Assembly: GCF_000720925.1 (NCBI RefSeq)
Contig: NZ_JOEE01000003.1
Span: forward strand, 124,001-188,000
Origin: Phycicoccus jejuensis
Lineage (GTDB): Bacteria; Actinomycetota; Actinomycetes; Actinomycetales; Dermatophilaceae
Direction of reading: 5' to 3'
Length of the DNA stretch: 64,000 nt
Position 1 is the first letter of the stretch. Each line of letters starts with the position of its first letter. This document shows, one piece after another, positions 27,063 to 36,652 of this stretch. Below the pieces are notes generated by a model. The model saw nothing but the letters and a program-made list of their open reading frames with translations, was not told the origin of the DNA and ran no database searches. A program made the translations under genes and the position numbers.

Positions 27063-27746
27063 TCAGCCGGCGTCGACGAGGTGGCCGTCGGCGATCTCGA
27101 CCACGCGGTCGGCCACGGCGAGCAGGGCGGGGTCGTGCGTCGTCACCAGCGTCGTCATCGTCCGCTCCTTCGCGAGGCGCGCGATGAGCCGCATGATGTC
27201 GCGGCCGGTCTCGGAGTCGAGCTGACCGGTCGGCTCGTCGGCGAGGAGCAGCCCGGGCTCGGCGACGAGCGCCCGCGCGAGGCCGACGCGCTGCTGCTGG
27301 CCGCCGGACAGCTCGTCCGGGCGGTGCTCGGTGTGCCCGCCGAGGCCGACGTGCTCGAGCGCCTCGGTGACGCGGCGCTCGCGCTCGGCGGGGTCGACCG
27401 CGCGCAGCCGCAGGGGGACGCCGACGTTCTCGCGGGCGGTGAGCACCGGCACGAGGCCGAAGGACTGGAACACGTACGACACGGGCCCGCGGCGCAGCGC
27501 GAGGAGGTCGGCGTCGGTCATCGTCGTCACCTCGAGGTCGCCGAGGTGCACGGTGCCGGCGTCCGGCCGGTCGAGCCCGCCGATGACGTTGAGCAGGCTC
27601 GTCTTGCCCGAGCCCGAGCGGCCCCGCAGCGCGACGAGCTCGCCCGGCGCGACGTCGAGCGAGACCCCGCGCAGCGCGTGGACGGCCGTCTCCCCCGACC
27701 CGAACGTGCGGTGCACCTCGCGCACCCGCAGCGGCTCCCCGGTCAT
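27063..27746 (-). CDS. ABC transporter ATP-binding protein (MacB/LolD type)
   Basis: A 227-residue ATPase with Walker A LRGRSGSGKTSLLNVIGG, Q-loop YVFQSFGLVPVL, signature ELSGGQQQRVGLARALVAEP and Walker B GLLLADEPTGQLD. It pairs with FtsX-type permeases rather than classical importers. It is the last gene of a four-gene operon with 4-base overlaps throughout, so each of the two permeases is matched by an ATPase. Confidence 0.93.
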   Translation of the reverse strand: MTGEPLRVREVHRTFGSGETAVHALRGVSLDVAPGELVALRGRSGSGKTSLLNVIGGLDRPDAGTVHLGDLEVTTMTDADLLALRRGPVSYVFQSFGLVPVLTARENVGVPLRLRAVDPAERERRVTEALEHVGLGGHTEHRPDELSGGQQQRVGLARALVAEPGLLLADEPTGQLDSETGRDIMRLIARLAKERTMTTLVTTHDPALLAVADRVVEIADGHLVDAG

Positions 27747-28672
27747 CCCTGCTCCTCGTCCTCGCTGGTCGGTCGCACCGCGATGTGGTCCGGCTCGAGC
27801 CCGAGCCGCACGCGGTCACGCATCCCGAGGGCGCCGGTGAATGCGGCGGGCAGCTGCAGGCGCCCGGCGCGGTCGAGCACCGCGAACTCCTCGACGACCC
27901 GGCCGGTCTCGCCGTCCGCGCCGACGGCGTCGCGCCGCAGCACCTCCGTGGCCGTGCGGCCGTCGCGGATGCCGACGGTGCGAGACACCTGCTCGCTGAC
28001 GTGCGCGTCGTGGGTGACGACGAGGGTGGTCGTCCCGAGCTCGGTGTTGGCGCGGCGGATGGCCTCGAAGACCTCGTCGCTGCTGCGGGTGTCGAGCTCG
28101 CCGGTGGGCTCGTCGGCGAGCAGGACGCTCGGCCGGTTGGCGACGGCCACCCCGAGCGCGACCCGCTGCTGCTGGCCGCCCGACAGCTCACCGGGCCGCC
28201 GGTCGGCGCACTCGGGGATGCCGAGGACGCCGAGGGTCTCGCGGGCCCGGCGCGCGCGCTCCCCCGACCGGACGCCGGCGAGCATCATCGGCAGCTCGAC
28301 GTTCTCGGCGGCGCTCAGGTAGGGCAGCAGGTTGGCGGCGGCCTGCTGGAAGAGGAAGCCGACCGTCCGCCGCCGGTACTCCAGCCGCTCGCGCCGCTGC
28401 ATCGCCCCGAGGTCGTGCCCCGCGACCCGGGCCACGCCGGCACTCGGCCGGTCCAGCCCCGAGAGGATGCCGAGCAGGGTCGACTTGCCCGACCCCGACG
28501 CGCCGACGAGGGCGACGAGCTCGCCCCGGGTCACCCGCAGGTCGAGGCCCTGCAGGGCGACGACCTCGATGCCCTCGGCCCGGTAGATGCGGACGAGGTT
28601 CTCGCAGAGGATGTCCGGGCCGTCCGGGCGGCCGGAGTCGCGGCGGCGGCGGGGCGTGGTGGTCGTGGTCAT
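27743..28672 (-). CDS. ABC transporter ATP-binding protein with C-terminal AbrB-like extension
   Basis: A 309-residue protein. Residues 25-245 are a LolD/MacB-type ATPase: Walker A LVGASGSGKSTLLGILSG, signature ELSGGQQQRVALGVAVANRP, Walker B SVLLADEPTGELD. The last 60 residues, EEFAVLDRAGRLQLPAAF followed by a GALGMRDRVRLGLEPDHI segment, resemble the swapped-hairpin AbrB/MazE fold (DxxGRhxhP pattern), which is unusual for an ABC ATPase. It energises one or both neighbouring permeases. Start ATG at 28672, overlapping the permease stop. Confidence 0.88.
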   Translation of the reverse strand: MTTTTTPRRRRDSGRPDGPDILCENLVRIYRAEGIEVVALQGLDLRVTRGELVALVGASGSGKSTLLGILSGLDRPSAGVARVAGHDLGAMQRRERLEYRRRTVGFLFQQAAANLLPYLSAAENVELPMMLAGVRSGERARRARETLGVLGIPECADRRPGELSGGQQQRVALGVAVANRPSVLLADEPTGELDTRSSDEVFEAIRRANTELGTTTLVVTHDAHVSEQVSRTVGIRDGRTATEVLRRDAVGADGETGRVVEEFAVLDRAGRLQLPAAFTGALGMRDRVRLGLEPDHIAVRPTSEDEEQG

Positions 28673-31518
28673 GCCGTGTCTCCCGTGCGCAGGTGGTCGG
28701 CGAGGTGGCCGCGGCGGGCCGCCGCGGCGTCGAGGACGAGGGCGAGCGCCCCCAGGACGAGGACGAGCAGCGCGGCGCCCGCGGCGGCCGGGAGGCTGGG
28801 GTCGACCGGCGGGAAGGGCGCGGAGCCCGTGAACGGCGCGAGGTCGACCGCGGGACCCACGAGGGCGGGCGCGAGGGCGCCGGCGGCCGCCCCCGCCAGG
28901 GCCGCGACGGCGACGACCGGGAGGACCTCGGTCCAGGCCAGGCGCCGCTCGAGCCCGTGCGGCAGGCCCATCGTCCGCAGCCGGACGACGAGGGCCGCGC
29001 GGTCGGGACGCGTGGCGACGAGGAGGAGCGCGAGGGCGAGCAGCGTGAGGACCCCTGCGAGGACGGCACCCACGGAGTAGGTGAGCGCCACGAGCCGGGA
29101 GAGCGCGCGGTCGGCGACGCGGTCCTGCGCGGCGAGGACCGAGTCGACGGAACCGACCCGGCCGCTCGGGGTCGCCGCCCCGGGGTCTCGCAGGGCGGTC
29201 AAGGCTCGTGCGGCGGACGCGTCGGCCGCGACGAAGGCGGTCTGCGGGGTCGCCGCCGGCGCCAGGGCGGTCAGCCGGTCGAGCGGCACGAGCACCGCCG
29301 GGACCTGACGACCGGCCTCGAGCCGCACCAGGCCGGGATCGACCACGGTGCGACCCAACGGGATCCGCTCGCCGCGCACCACCACCTCCGCACCGTCGCC
29401 GGCGTCGACCCCGGGGCCCACCACGGCGACGAGCCCCTGACCGGACGCTGCAGGCGGGCTCTGCACGGCGAGCGGCGTGCCGGCGACGAGGTCGGCGTAG
29501 GCGCCCGGGTCGGTGGCCACGAGGACGACCGGCGTGGCCCGGCTCCCGGACGAGACGGTGGCGTCCGCGACGTAGGCCGCCACGACCCCCCGGACCCCCG
29601 GACGCGCGGCGAGCGCCCGCACGTCGTCGTCGCCGACCCGGACCGCGTCGACCCGCACGTCCGCCCCCACCTGCCGCTGGGCGGAGACCTCGCGCTGGTC
29701 CTGCACCGCGAGGGTGAGCGACGCCAGCAGGGCGAGCATCGCCGCGCCGACGACGACCGCGAGGACGGGCGCCGTGGCACTGGCCCCGGTGCGCGCCGCC
29801 CGCGCGAGCCCGACGAACGTCACGAGTCCCTCTCTGCGTGAAGCGAACCGGGCGAGCGCGCGCAGCGGGGCGGGCAGCAGGCGGAGGACGAGGAGCGCGG
29901 CGACCGCGGCGGCGAGGTCGGGGGCGAGCGCGGCCCACCAGTCGGTCGTCCCCGCCGCGATCTCCGCGCCCCGACGGCGGACCGTCGCGACGGCGGCCAC
30001 CGCGAGGGCCAGGACCGCGAGCTCGGCGACCACCCGCCGGGCCGCGCGCACGAGCCGTCGCCGGCGGACCGACTCCTCGGACGAGTCGTCGCGCTCGACG
30101 GCGCCGACCCGCAGGAGGACCGCCACCGACCCGGCGAGCACGGGGACGAGCGAGACGGCGACCACCTCGAGCCACGAGCCGATGCCGAGCCGCCCGGGGA
30201 CGAGGAGCACCGCGAGGACGGCCCCGAGCCCGGCGGCGACGAGCGCGGGCAGGGCGCTGCCCGCGACGACCTGTCCGACCACCTGGCCCACGGTCCCCCC
30301 ACGCGCCCGCACGAGGGCGACCTCGGGTCCACGCCGCGCCACGGCGACGACCGCGGTGAGCGCGAGGACGAGCACGGCCAGCGCGGTGAGGCCCGCCGTG
30401 GCGAAGGTCGTCATCACGTCGGTCGCCCGGACCGAGGCCTCGTAGTCGTCGAGCACGGAGGCGAGCCCGGTCGAGACCTCGAGGGGCGAGAGCCCCGGGC
30501 GGTCGAGGCGGGAGTCGGTGTCGAGGCGGACGAGGGCGTCACGCAGCGGGGCGACGTCGGCGGCGCGCAGCCGGGCGGCGTCGAGGGGGTAGCGCCACGA
30601 CGCCGCGAGCACGGTCGAGTCGCCGGCGAGGACCACGCCGGGGACGGGCCGGGCCATCCCGTCGGACACCGCCCCGTAGGAGGAGGCGTCCGCGACGACG
30701 GCGCCCTCGGTGACGACGCCGCCCTGCGGGGTCGCGATCCGCGCGAGGCCGGTCATCCGCGGTTCGGCCTGCCAGAAGCCGTCGGTGGGGTCGACGGGGT
30801 CGAAGGTGCCGGTGACGACGACGGCGAGGGGCAGCAACCGGTCTCCGGGTTGCACGACGAGCCGGTCGCCGGTGCGGACACCCCAGAAGCGGGCGGTCGC
30901 GTCGGCGAGCGCGACCGGGACCTCGGCCGTCACGTGGCCGCGCAGGACGGGCGCGAGGGAGCGCGTACCGCTCGGGGCGCCGGGGGCGGCACCCGAGGTC
31001 CACCGGACGTGGGCGTCGAGCCCGCTCTGCACCCGGACGACGGCCCGCGAGCCGTCGGGGCGCAGCGTGGTCCCGTCGGTGCGGGTCAGCGTGGTCGAGC
31101 CGCTCTGCGCCGCCCACGTGGGGTCGGCGAGCAGGCGCCCGACCGTGGGTCCGAGGACGCTGCGCACGGCCTCGTCGACCGCGGTGAAGGGCGCCGCCGG
31201 CCCGTCACCGGGTGTCTCCGAGGGGGACGGGACGTCGTACGAGGGGGCTGCGGCAGCGCGCACCCCCACCTCGCGCGCTTGGGCCCGGGCGGCCGCCACG
31301 GTGTCGCCCACGGCGTCGTCCGTGGCCACCGAGACGGCCCGGGGGGTGGCGACGAGGTAGGCGGCCGTCAGTGCGGCCAGCAGCGCGAGGACGACGGCGG
31401 GGGCCCGCGAGGTCGCCAGCGCCCGCAGCGCGAGCGCGCGGGCGCCGAGGGCCGCCACCCCCTCGGCGCGGCCGCCCCGGGTGGTGACGTGCCGGCCCGG
31501 TGCCGTGCGGCCGCTCAC
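28669..31518 (-). CDS. FtsX-like ABC transporter permease
   Basis: A 949-residue membrane protein. After an N-terminal helix (APAVVLALLAALTAAYLVAT) comes a large extracytoplasmic domain of about 330 residues. Next are clustered helices (TTFATAGLTALAVLVLALTA), a second external domain and C-terminal helices (LTYSVGAVLAGVLTLLALAL). This is the MacB/FtsX layout of transporters that move lipids, peptides or antibiotics out of or across the membrane. The GTG start (VSGRTAPGRH) overlaps the upstream permease stop. Substrate unknown. Confidence 0.88.
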   Translation of the reverse strand: MSGRTAPGRHVTTRGGRAEGVAALGARALALRALATSRAPAVVLALLAALTAAYLVATPRAVSVATDDAVGDTVAAARAQAREVGVRAAAAPSYDVPSPSETPGDGPAAPFTAVDEAVRSVLGPTVGRLLADPTWAAQSGSTTLTRTDGTTLRPDGSRAVVRVQSGLDAHVRWTSGAAPGAPSGTRSLAPVLRGHVTAEVPVALADATARFWGVRTGDRLVVQPGDRLLPLAVVVTGTFDPVDPTDGFWQAEPRMTGLARIATPQGGVVTEGAVVADASSYGAVSDGMARPVPGVVLAGDSTVLAASWRYPLDAARLRAADVAPLRDALVRLDTDSRLDRPGLSPLEVSTGLASVLDDYEASVRATDVMTTFATAGLTALAVLVLALTAVVAVARRGPEVALVRARGGTVGQVVGQVVAGSALPALVAAGLGAVLAVLLVPGRLGIGSWLEVVAVSLVPVLAGSVAVLLRVGAVERDDSSEESVRRRRLVRAARRVVAELAVLALAVAAVATVRRRGAEIAAGTTDWWAALAPDLAAAVAALLVLRLLPAPLRALARFASRREGLVTFVGLARAARTGASATAPVLAVVVGAAMLALLASLTLAVQDQREVSAQRQVGADVRVDAVRVGDDDVRALAARPGVRGVVAAYVADATVSSGSRATPVVLVATDPGAYADLVAGTPLAVQSPPAASGQGLVAVVGPGVDAGDGAEVVVRGERIPLGRTVVDPGLVRLEAGRQVPAVLVPLDRLTALAPAATPQTAFVAADASAARALTALRDPGAATPSGRVGSVDSVLAAQDRVADRALSRLVALTYSVGAVLAGVLTLLALALLLVATRPDRAALVVRLRTMGLPHGLERRLAWTEVLPVVAVAALAGAAAGALAPALVGPAVDLAPFTGSAPFPPVDPSLPAAAGAALLVLVLGALALVLDAAAARRGHLADHLRTGDTA

Positions 31519-34500
31519 GGCGACTCCCCCCACCGCAGCTCACCCGCGAGGTCGCGGCTGGTGCTGCGCAGCACGGCGGCGCCCACCGCCGAGAGGGCGA
31601 GGACGAGCAGGAGCACGTACCCCGTGAGCAGGCCGGCCGGCAGCTCGACGCGCACCGGCGGCACCTGCGGGTGCCCGTCGCCACCGACGAGCAGCGGCAC
31701 GACGGTGACGGCCGCGACGACACCCAGCACGAGGCCCACGACGACGGTGACGGCCACGACGAGGACGCGCTCGAGGACGAGCACGGCCCGGATGCGCTCC
31801 GGCGGTGAGCCGAGCGCGAGGAGGACGGCGTTCTCGTGCCGCCGGGCCCGCCCGAGCGCCGCGGTGCTCGCCGCGAACCCGACCCCGGCCAAGAGGACCG
31901 ACGCGAGGGTGACGAGGAGCATCGCCGAGCGCATCCCCGCGTTGACGGGGTCGCGCAGGCGCTGTGCGGCCAGCTCGTCCTCCACCTCGAGGCTCGTCCC
32001 GTAGGGCAGCCCGGCGCGCACGGCGGACGCCGCCTGCACTGGGTCCGCCGGGGCGGCCCACCACTCCTGGGGCTCGAGCACGAGCCGGCTGCGGACGTCC
32101 GAGCCACCGCCGACGCGCTCGGCGGCCGCCTCGACGGTCGGCAGGTCGAGGAGGACGCCCCGCCCCGGCCGCTGCGCGGTCGGGAGCGAGTCGACGACGG
32201 CGACCACCTCGACCGGCAGCTCGCGCAGGCCGAGGGGCAGCGTCACCCGCCCGCCGCGGCCGGTCCGCAGCGCGTCCGCCACCTCGCGCGTCACGACGGC
32301 GGGGACGGCGCTCGTCCGGCCGGGCGCGGCGGCGAGCCAGAGCCCGGCACGGTCGGAGTGCGGCGCCAGCACCCGACCCAGCGGCACGTCGGTGCCGTCC
32401 GCCGCCAGCGAGGTGAGCACGAGCTCGAAGGTCGGCTCGGGCACGAAGAAGTAGACGAAGTCGGGCAGCGGGACCGACAGGCCCACGACGCTCACGGGGG
32501 CGACGAGACCGAGACGGGACAGGTCCGCGGTGAGGGTGCGCTGCTCAGGGCCCACGGCGCCGAGGGGGACGGACGTGACGATGCCGCGCGCGTCCCGCAC
32601 GGCGAGGGACGCCGCGAACCCCTCGGGGCCGACGGCGCTCGAGCTGCCGGTGGCGACGAACTTCGCCGTGACCGAGACCTCGCGCGGGGTGCCGGGGAGG
32701 GCGAGGCCGTCCCCGAGGTCACGCCCGGCGAGGAGGCGACCGGTGACCTCGGCCCACGGCGCGTCGAGCGTGTCCGGCCGGGGCCGGAGGACCCGGGCCG
32801 CGGCGCGGGCGTCCATCCCGAGCACGGTGACGCCCTCGACGCTGCCGAGGTCGAGGGACGTGCGCCAGACCGGGGTGACACGCCCCGGGTCCCCCGCGGC
32901 GCGGTCGACGAGCGCCCCGGTCGCGCCCGCGGAGGGGCCCGCGACCTGCTGGACGACCCGCAGCGGTGCGCCCGTGTCGAACGCCGACTGGTCCGCCACG
33001 GCGCGGCCGACGGTCGCCGAGTGCCCGAAAGCGATCGTGCCCATCGCGACGGCCAGCAGGACGAGGAGGAGCGTGCCAGCCTGGGTGGCCGCGCGACGGG
33101 CGAACTGCCATCCGCCCCACGCGGCGTCGAGCCCCGGGCGCCGGGCGCCCCACCGCGCGACGACCCGGGCGAGGAGCGGGAGCAGCCGCAGGGCCAGGAC
33201 GGAGAGCCCGGCGACGACGAGGGCCGGAGCGATCGTCGTCACGGGGTCGACGCTGCGCTGGCCCACCGCGTCGTAGCGGCGCAGCTGGACGGCCGCCAGC
33301 GCGCCGAGCACGACGAGGACGACGTCGAGGCCCGACCCCGCGGCGAGCCGCAGGCCGGCCCGACGGCTGCGCGCGTCCTCGCGGGAGCGGCCGACCCAGA
33401 GCGTCGTGGCCACCGTGACGGCCACCGCGAGGAGGGCCGGCGGCACGAGGGCCCGCCAGAGGGTGGCGTCGCGCAGCACCGTCGCCGACCACCACGCCCC
33501 GCTGCCCGAGACCGCGCGCGTGACCACGGGGGCGACGAGCACCGCCCCGAGGACGCCGACCACGGCGACGACGACGGCATCACCCAGCGCCAGCCCGGCG
33601 AGCCGCCGGGTCGAGGCCCCCCGGACCCGCAGCAGCCGGGTCTCGCCGTCGCGCAGCGTGGCGAGCAGGGCGGCGGCGCCGACGAGGGCGACGCTGCCGA
33701 GGAGCACGAGGAGCACGGCCGGGGTGAGCAGCGAGACGCGCACGCGGTCGCCGACGACCGTGGCGCCGTCGACGAGCGCGGGCAGGTCGCTCGCCACCCG
33801 CGGGCTGCGCAGGGCGACCGTGGCCGGCCCGGCGCTCGCCTGCACCCCCGCGACGGTCGGCAGCCCGGTGAGGGCGCGCAGCCGGGTCAGGACGTCGTCG
33901 GCCCGGGCGCCGGCCCCGGCGAGCCCTCCGGCCCGCACGTCGCCGAGGTCGGGCACCGCCCGCCACGTGACGGTCGAGGTGCCGACGAGGGAGCCGTCGA
34001 AGGTGCCCGGGGCGACGACGAAGGGCCCGTAGGACGTGAAGTCGGACGCCACGACGCCGTCGAGCGCCAGCGGCAGGTCGCTCCACAGCCCGTCCTCGGC
34101 GTCGCGCGGCCGGAAGGTGCCGACCACCTCGGCCGTCACGCGCGGGGCCTGCGGGTCGACGAGGTCGGTCAGGTCCAGGCTCCCCCCGGGCGCGACGGCC
34201 AGGGCCGTGGCGGCCGCGTCGGGCAGCACGACCTCGACCCGCCGGGGGGCGGCCGACGACGTGGCGGGCCGCTGCGGCCAGCGTCCCGCGGTCAGCTCGG
34301 CGACCTGCCGGAGCCCCTCGACGTCGGCGAGGGCGGCCCGGTCACCCGAGCCGCGCCCGGCGATGCCCCGCGAGGTCGCGGTGCCGACCCGGGTGACGGT
34401 CGCGCCGGCCAGCGGCGCGAGCGCCGCACGGACCGCGGCGTCCGTCGCGCCGAGCTCCCCCGGGCGGAGCGACCCGGTGACGACGACCGACCGGTCGACG

Positions 34501-34664
34501 GGCGGGACGTCGAGCGCCGAGCGCACGCCCGCGTCGGTGATCCGGGCCGAGAGCAGCTGCAGGGCCGTGACGACGACGAGGGAGGCGAGCACGGAGACCG
34601 TGATGGCGGCGACGGCCACCGGGTGGGCACCCAGCCGGCGGCGGAGCAGCCGTGCACCACCCAC
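31515..34664 (-). CDS. FtsX-like ABC transporter permease
   Basis: A 1049-residue permease, first gene of the operon, with the same architecture as its neighbour. The N-terminal helix is PVAVAAITVSVLASLVVVTA; a large external domain follows, then helix groups around residues 300-420 and 470-560, another external region, and final helices (SAMLLVTLASVLLAGVGFAA). The two permeases are divergent paralogues and probably form a heterodimer with the two ATPases. No regulator is linked, and the next gene upstream, treZ, is separate. Confidence 0.86.
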   Translation of the reverse strand: MGGARLLRRRLGAHPVAVAAITVSVLASLVVVTALQLLSARITDAGVRSALDVPPVDRSVVVTGSLRPGELGATDAAVRAALAPLAGATVTRVGTATSRGIAGRGSGDRAALADVEGLRQVAELTAGRWPQRPATSSAAPRRVEVVLPDAAATALAVAPGGSLDLTDLVDPQAPRVTAEVVGTFRPRDAEDGLWSDLPLALDGVVASDFTSYGPFVVAPGTFDGSLVGTSTVTWRAVPDLGDVRAGGLAGAGARADDVLTRLRALTGLPTVAGVQASAGPATVALRSPRVASDLPALVDGATVVGDRVRVSLLTPAVLLVLLGSVALVGAAALLATLRDGETRLLRVRGASTRRLAGLALGDAVVVAVVGVLGAVLVAPVVTRAVSGSGAWWSATVLRDATLWRALVPPALLAVAVTVATTLWVGRSREDARSRRAGLRLAAGSGLDVVLVVLGALAAVQLRRYDAVGQRSVDPVTTIAPALVVAGLSVLALRLLPLLARVVARWGARRPGLDAAWGGWQFARRAATQAGTLLLVLLAVAMGTIAFGHSATVGRAVADQSAFDTGAPLRVVQQVAGPSAGATGALVDRAAGDPGRVTPVWRTSLDLGSVEGVTVLGMDARAAARVLRPRPDTLDAPWAEVTGRLLAGRDLGDGLALPGTPREVSVTAKFVATGSSSAVGPEGFAASLAVRDARGIVTSVPLGAVGPEQRTLTADLSRLGLVAPVSVVGLSVPLPDFVYFFVPEPTFELVLTSLAADGTDVPLGRVLAPHSDRAGLWLAAAPGRTSAVPAVVTREVADALRTGRGGRVTLPLGLRELPVEVVAVVDSLPTAQRPGRGVLLDLPTVEAAAERVGGGSDVRSRLVLEPQEWWAAPADPVQAASAVRAGLPYGTSLEVEDELAAQRLRDPVNAGMRSAMLLVTLASVLLAGVGFAASTAALGRARRHENAVLLALGSPPERIRAVLVLERVLVVAVTVVVGLVLGVVAAVTVVPLLVGGDGHPQVPPVRVELPAGLLTGYVLLLVLALSAVGAAVLRSTSRDLAGELRWGESP

Positions 34665-34720
34665 GCCGAGCGCTCCTCCCGCGGGCGGACCGTCCGCCCC
34701 CGCGGCACCTTAGCCGCGGG

Positions 34721-36652
34721 TCAGGACCGCTCCACGCGCACGACGGACACGCTTCGGCAACGATGCCCGACGCGGTCTGCGTCCACCTCGACCCCGTCGC
34801 CCCAGGCGAGCAGGGCCTCGGCGGCGCCGGCGACCGGCACGTCGGCGCCGTCCTCCCCGAGCGTCACGACGACCGCGTAGGGGTCACCGCCGGCCGGGGC
34901 GTGGCGCAGGACGAGCCAGCGGGCGTCCTCGTCGAAGGACACCTCGACGTCGGCGAACCGCGTCGGGCCGGCCGGCAGCAGCCCCCGCCGCAGGGCCGTC
35001 AGGTCGGTGTACCAGCTCAGCATCCGCGCGTGGTCGGCGTCGTCGAGCTCGCTCCAGCGCAGGACCGACCGGTCGCGGGTCGCGGGGTCCTGCGGGTCGG
35101 GCACGGCGTCGGCCGACCAGCCGTGCGAGCCGAACTCGGCCCGGCGCCCCTCGCGCACGGCGTCGGCGAGCCAGTCCTCGGCGAAGCTCGTGAAGAACTG
35201 CCACGGGGTCGAGGCGGCCCACTCCTCGCCCATGAAGAGCATCGGGGTGGTCGGGCCGAGAAGGTACAGGGCTGCGCCGGCCGCCTGCAGCGCCGGGTCG
35301 GCCACGAGAGCCGAGATGCGTTCGCCCGTGGCCCGGTTGCCGACCTGGTCGTGGGTCTGCAGGTACCCGAGCAGGCGCCGGGCGTCGAGGTGCTCGCGGT
35401 CGACGGGAGCGCCCCACGGGCGGTCGCGGAAGGACGAGAAGGTCCCGTCGTGGAGGAAGCCGCGGGTCAGCACTTTGGCCAGCACCGCGAGCGGGCCCTC
35501 CTCGCCGCTGCCCGGGGTGCCGCCGAAGTCGGCGTAGTAGCCCTGGGTCTCGCCGGTCAGCGCCACGTGGAGGGCGTGGTGGACGTCGTCGTCCCACTGC
35601 GCCGTCATCCCGCGCCCGCCGTCGGCGGTGGGCGTGACCATCGAGGTGTCGTTGAGGTCGGACTCGGCGACGAGCTCGAGCGGGCGGCCGAGCTCCTCCG
35701 CGAGCGCGGCGACGGCGTCCGAGAGCTCGGCGAGGTAGTGCCGCGGCGAGTCGTCCTTGAGCTCGTGGACGGCGTCGAGGCGCAGCGCGTCGACGTGGAG
35801 GTCGCGGAACCAGCGCAGCGCGTTGCCGACGAGGAAGCGGCGGACCTGCGCGGAGCCCTCGTGGTCGAGGTTGACCGCCGCGCCCCACGGCGTGTGGTGG
35901 GCCTCGGTGAAGTAGGGCCCGAAGCGCGCGAGGTAGTTGCCGCTCGCCCCGAGGTGGTTGTGCACGACGTCGAGGCAGACCCCGAGGCCGCGCGCGTGGC
36001 AGGCGTCGACGAACCGCGCGAAGGCGTGCGGGCCGCCGTACGCGTCCTGAACGGCGTAGAGGCCGACGCCGTCGTAGCCCCAGCCGCGGTCGGTCGGGAA
36101 GGCCGCGACGGGCATCACCTCGACGACGTCGACCCCGAGGGCGACGAGGTGGTCGAGGCGGTCCACGGCGGCGTCGAAGGTGCCCTCGCCCGTGAAGGTG
36201 CCGACGTGCAGCTCGTAGACGACGCCCCCGAGGACGCCGGCACCGTCGCGCGGGCCGCGCCAGGCGGAGTCGGTCCACGGGAAGGACGCCGGGTCGACCG
36301 TGCGGCTGCGGCCGTGCACGCTCTCGGGCTGCCACGCGCTGCGCGGGTCCGGGAGCGCGGGCTCCTCGCCGTCGAGGACGAAGGCGTAGTCGAGCTCGCC
36401 GCTGCCGGACGGCGGCATCCAGCGCCACCACCCGTCGTCGGCGGCCTCCATCGGCTCCCGCCGCCGCTCGGCCTCCACCCGTGCGTCGTCCGACGAAGGT
36501 GTCGATTCCTGCACACCGGACCCCTCGTCCGCGTGTGCATCTTTCGACACATTCGTCGGTTCCTGCACACCGTCCGACCCCGGGGCCGGGGACCACTCGA
36601 TGTCGACGCGGGTCGCGCTCGGCGCCCACACCTCGATGACGTGCTCGCTCAC
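34721..36652 (-). CDS. treZ: Malto-oligosyltrehalose trehalohydrolase
   Basis: A 643-residue GH13 enzyme that releases trehalose from malto-oligosyltrehalose. Motifs are ELHVGTFTGEGTFDAAVDRL, VMPVAAFPTDRGWGYDGVG, LDVVHNHLG, DALRLDAVHEL (nucleophile Asp), LVAESDLND (acid Glu) and YLQTHDQVGNR. Relative to the family, about 30 extra residues (roughly 25-57, VQEPTNVSKDAHADEGSGVQ and beyond) sit in the N-terminal domain. They are encoded by a repeat block of different composition. Its start overlaps the treY stop (ATGA), so it is the third gene of treX-treY-treZ. Confidence 0.94.
   Translation of the reverse strand: MSEHVIEVWAPSATRVDIEWSPAPGSDGVQEPTNVSKDAHADEGSGVQESTPSSDDARVEAERRREPMEAADDGWWRWMPPSGSGELDYAFVLDGEEPALPDPRSAWQPESVHGRSRTVDPASFPWTDSAWRGPRDGAGVLGGVVYELHVGTFTGEGTFDAAVDRLDHLVALGVDVVEVMPVAAFPTDRGWGYDGVGLYAVQDAYGGPHAFARFVDACHARGLGVCLDVVHNHLGASGNYLARFGPYFTEAHHTPWGAAVNLDHEGSAQVRRFLVGNALRWFRDLHVDALRLDAVHELKDDSPRHYLAELSDAVAALAEELGRPLELVAESDLNDTSMVTPTADGGRGMTAQWDDDVHHALHVALTGETQGYYADFGGTPGSGEEGPLAVLAKVLTRGFLHDGTFSSFRDRPWGAPVDREHLDARRLLGYLQTHDQVGNRATGERISALVADPALQAAGAALYLLGPTTPMLFMGEEWAASTPWQFFTSFAEDWLADAVREGRRAEFGSHGWSADAVPDPQDPATRDRSVLRWSELDDADHARMLSWYTDLTALRRGLLPAGPTRFADVEVSFDEDARWLVLRHAPAGGDPYAVVVTLGEDGADVPVAGAAEALLAWGDGVEVDADRVGHRCRSVSVVRVERS
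36498..36571. repeat. Three alternating copies of an 18-20 bp phrase inside treZ
   Basis: GGTGTCGATTCCTGCACACC at 36498-36517 recurs as a reverse-orientation relative at 36533-36550 (GTGTGCATCTTTCGACAC) and again in the first orientation at about 36557-36571 (TCGGTTCCTGCACACC). The block is in frame and adds residues to TreZ. Its lower GC content stands out from the surrounding gene. Confidence 0.75.

Noticed and set aside
31836..34880. Plus-strand open frame of about 1000 codons across the first permease gene
   Set aside because: Antisense to a protein with clear membrane and FtsX architecture; composition is typical of GC-skew artefacts.
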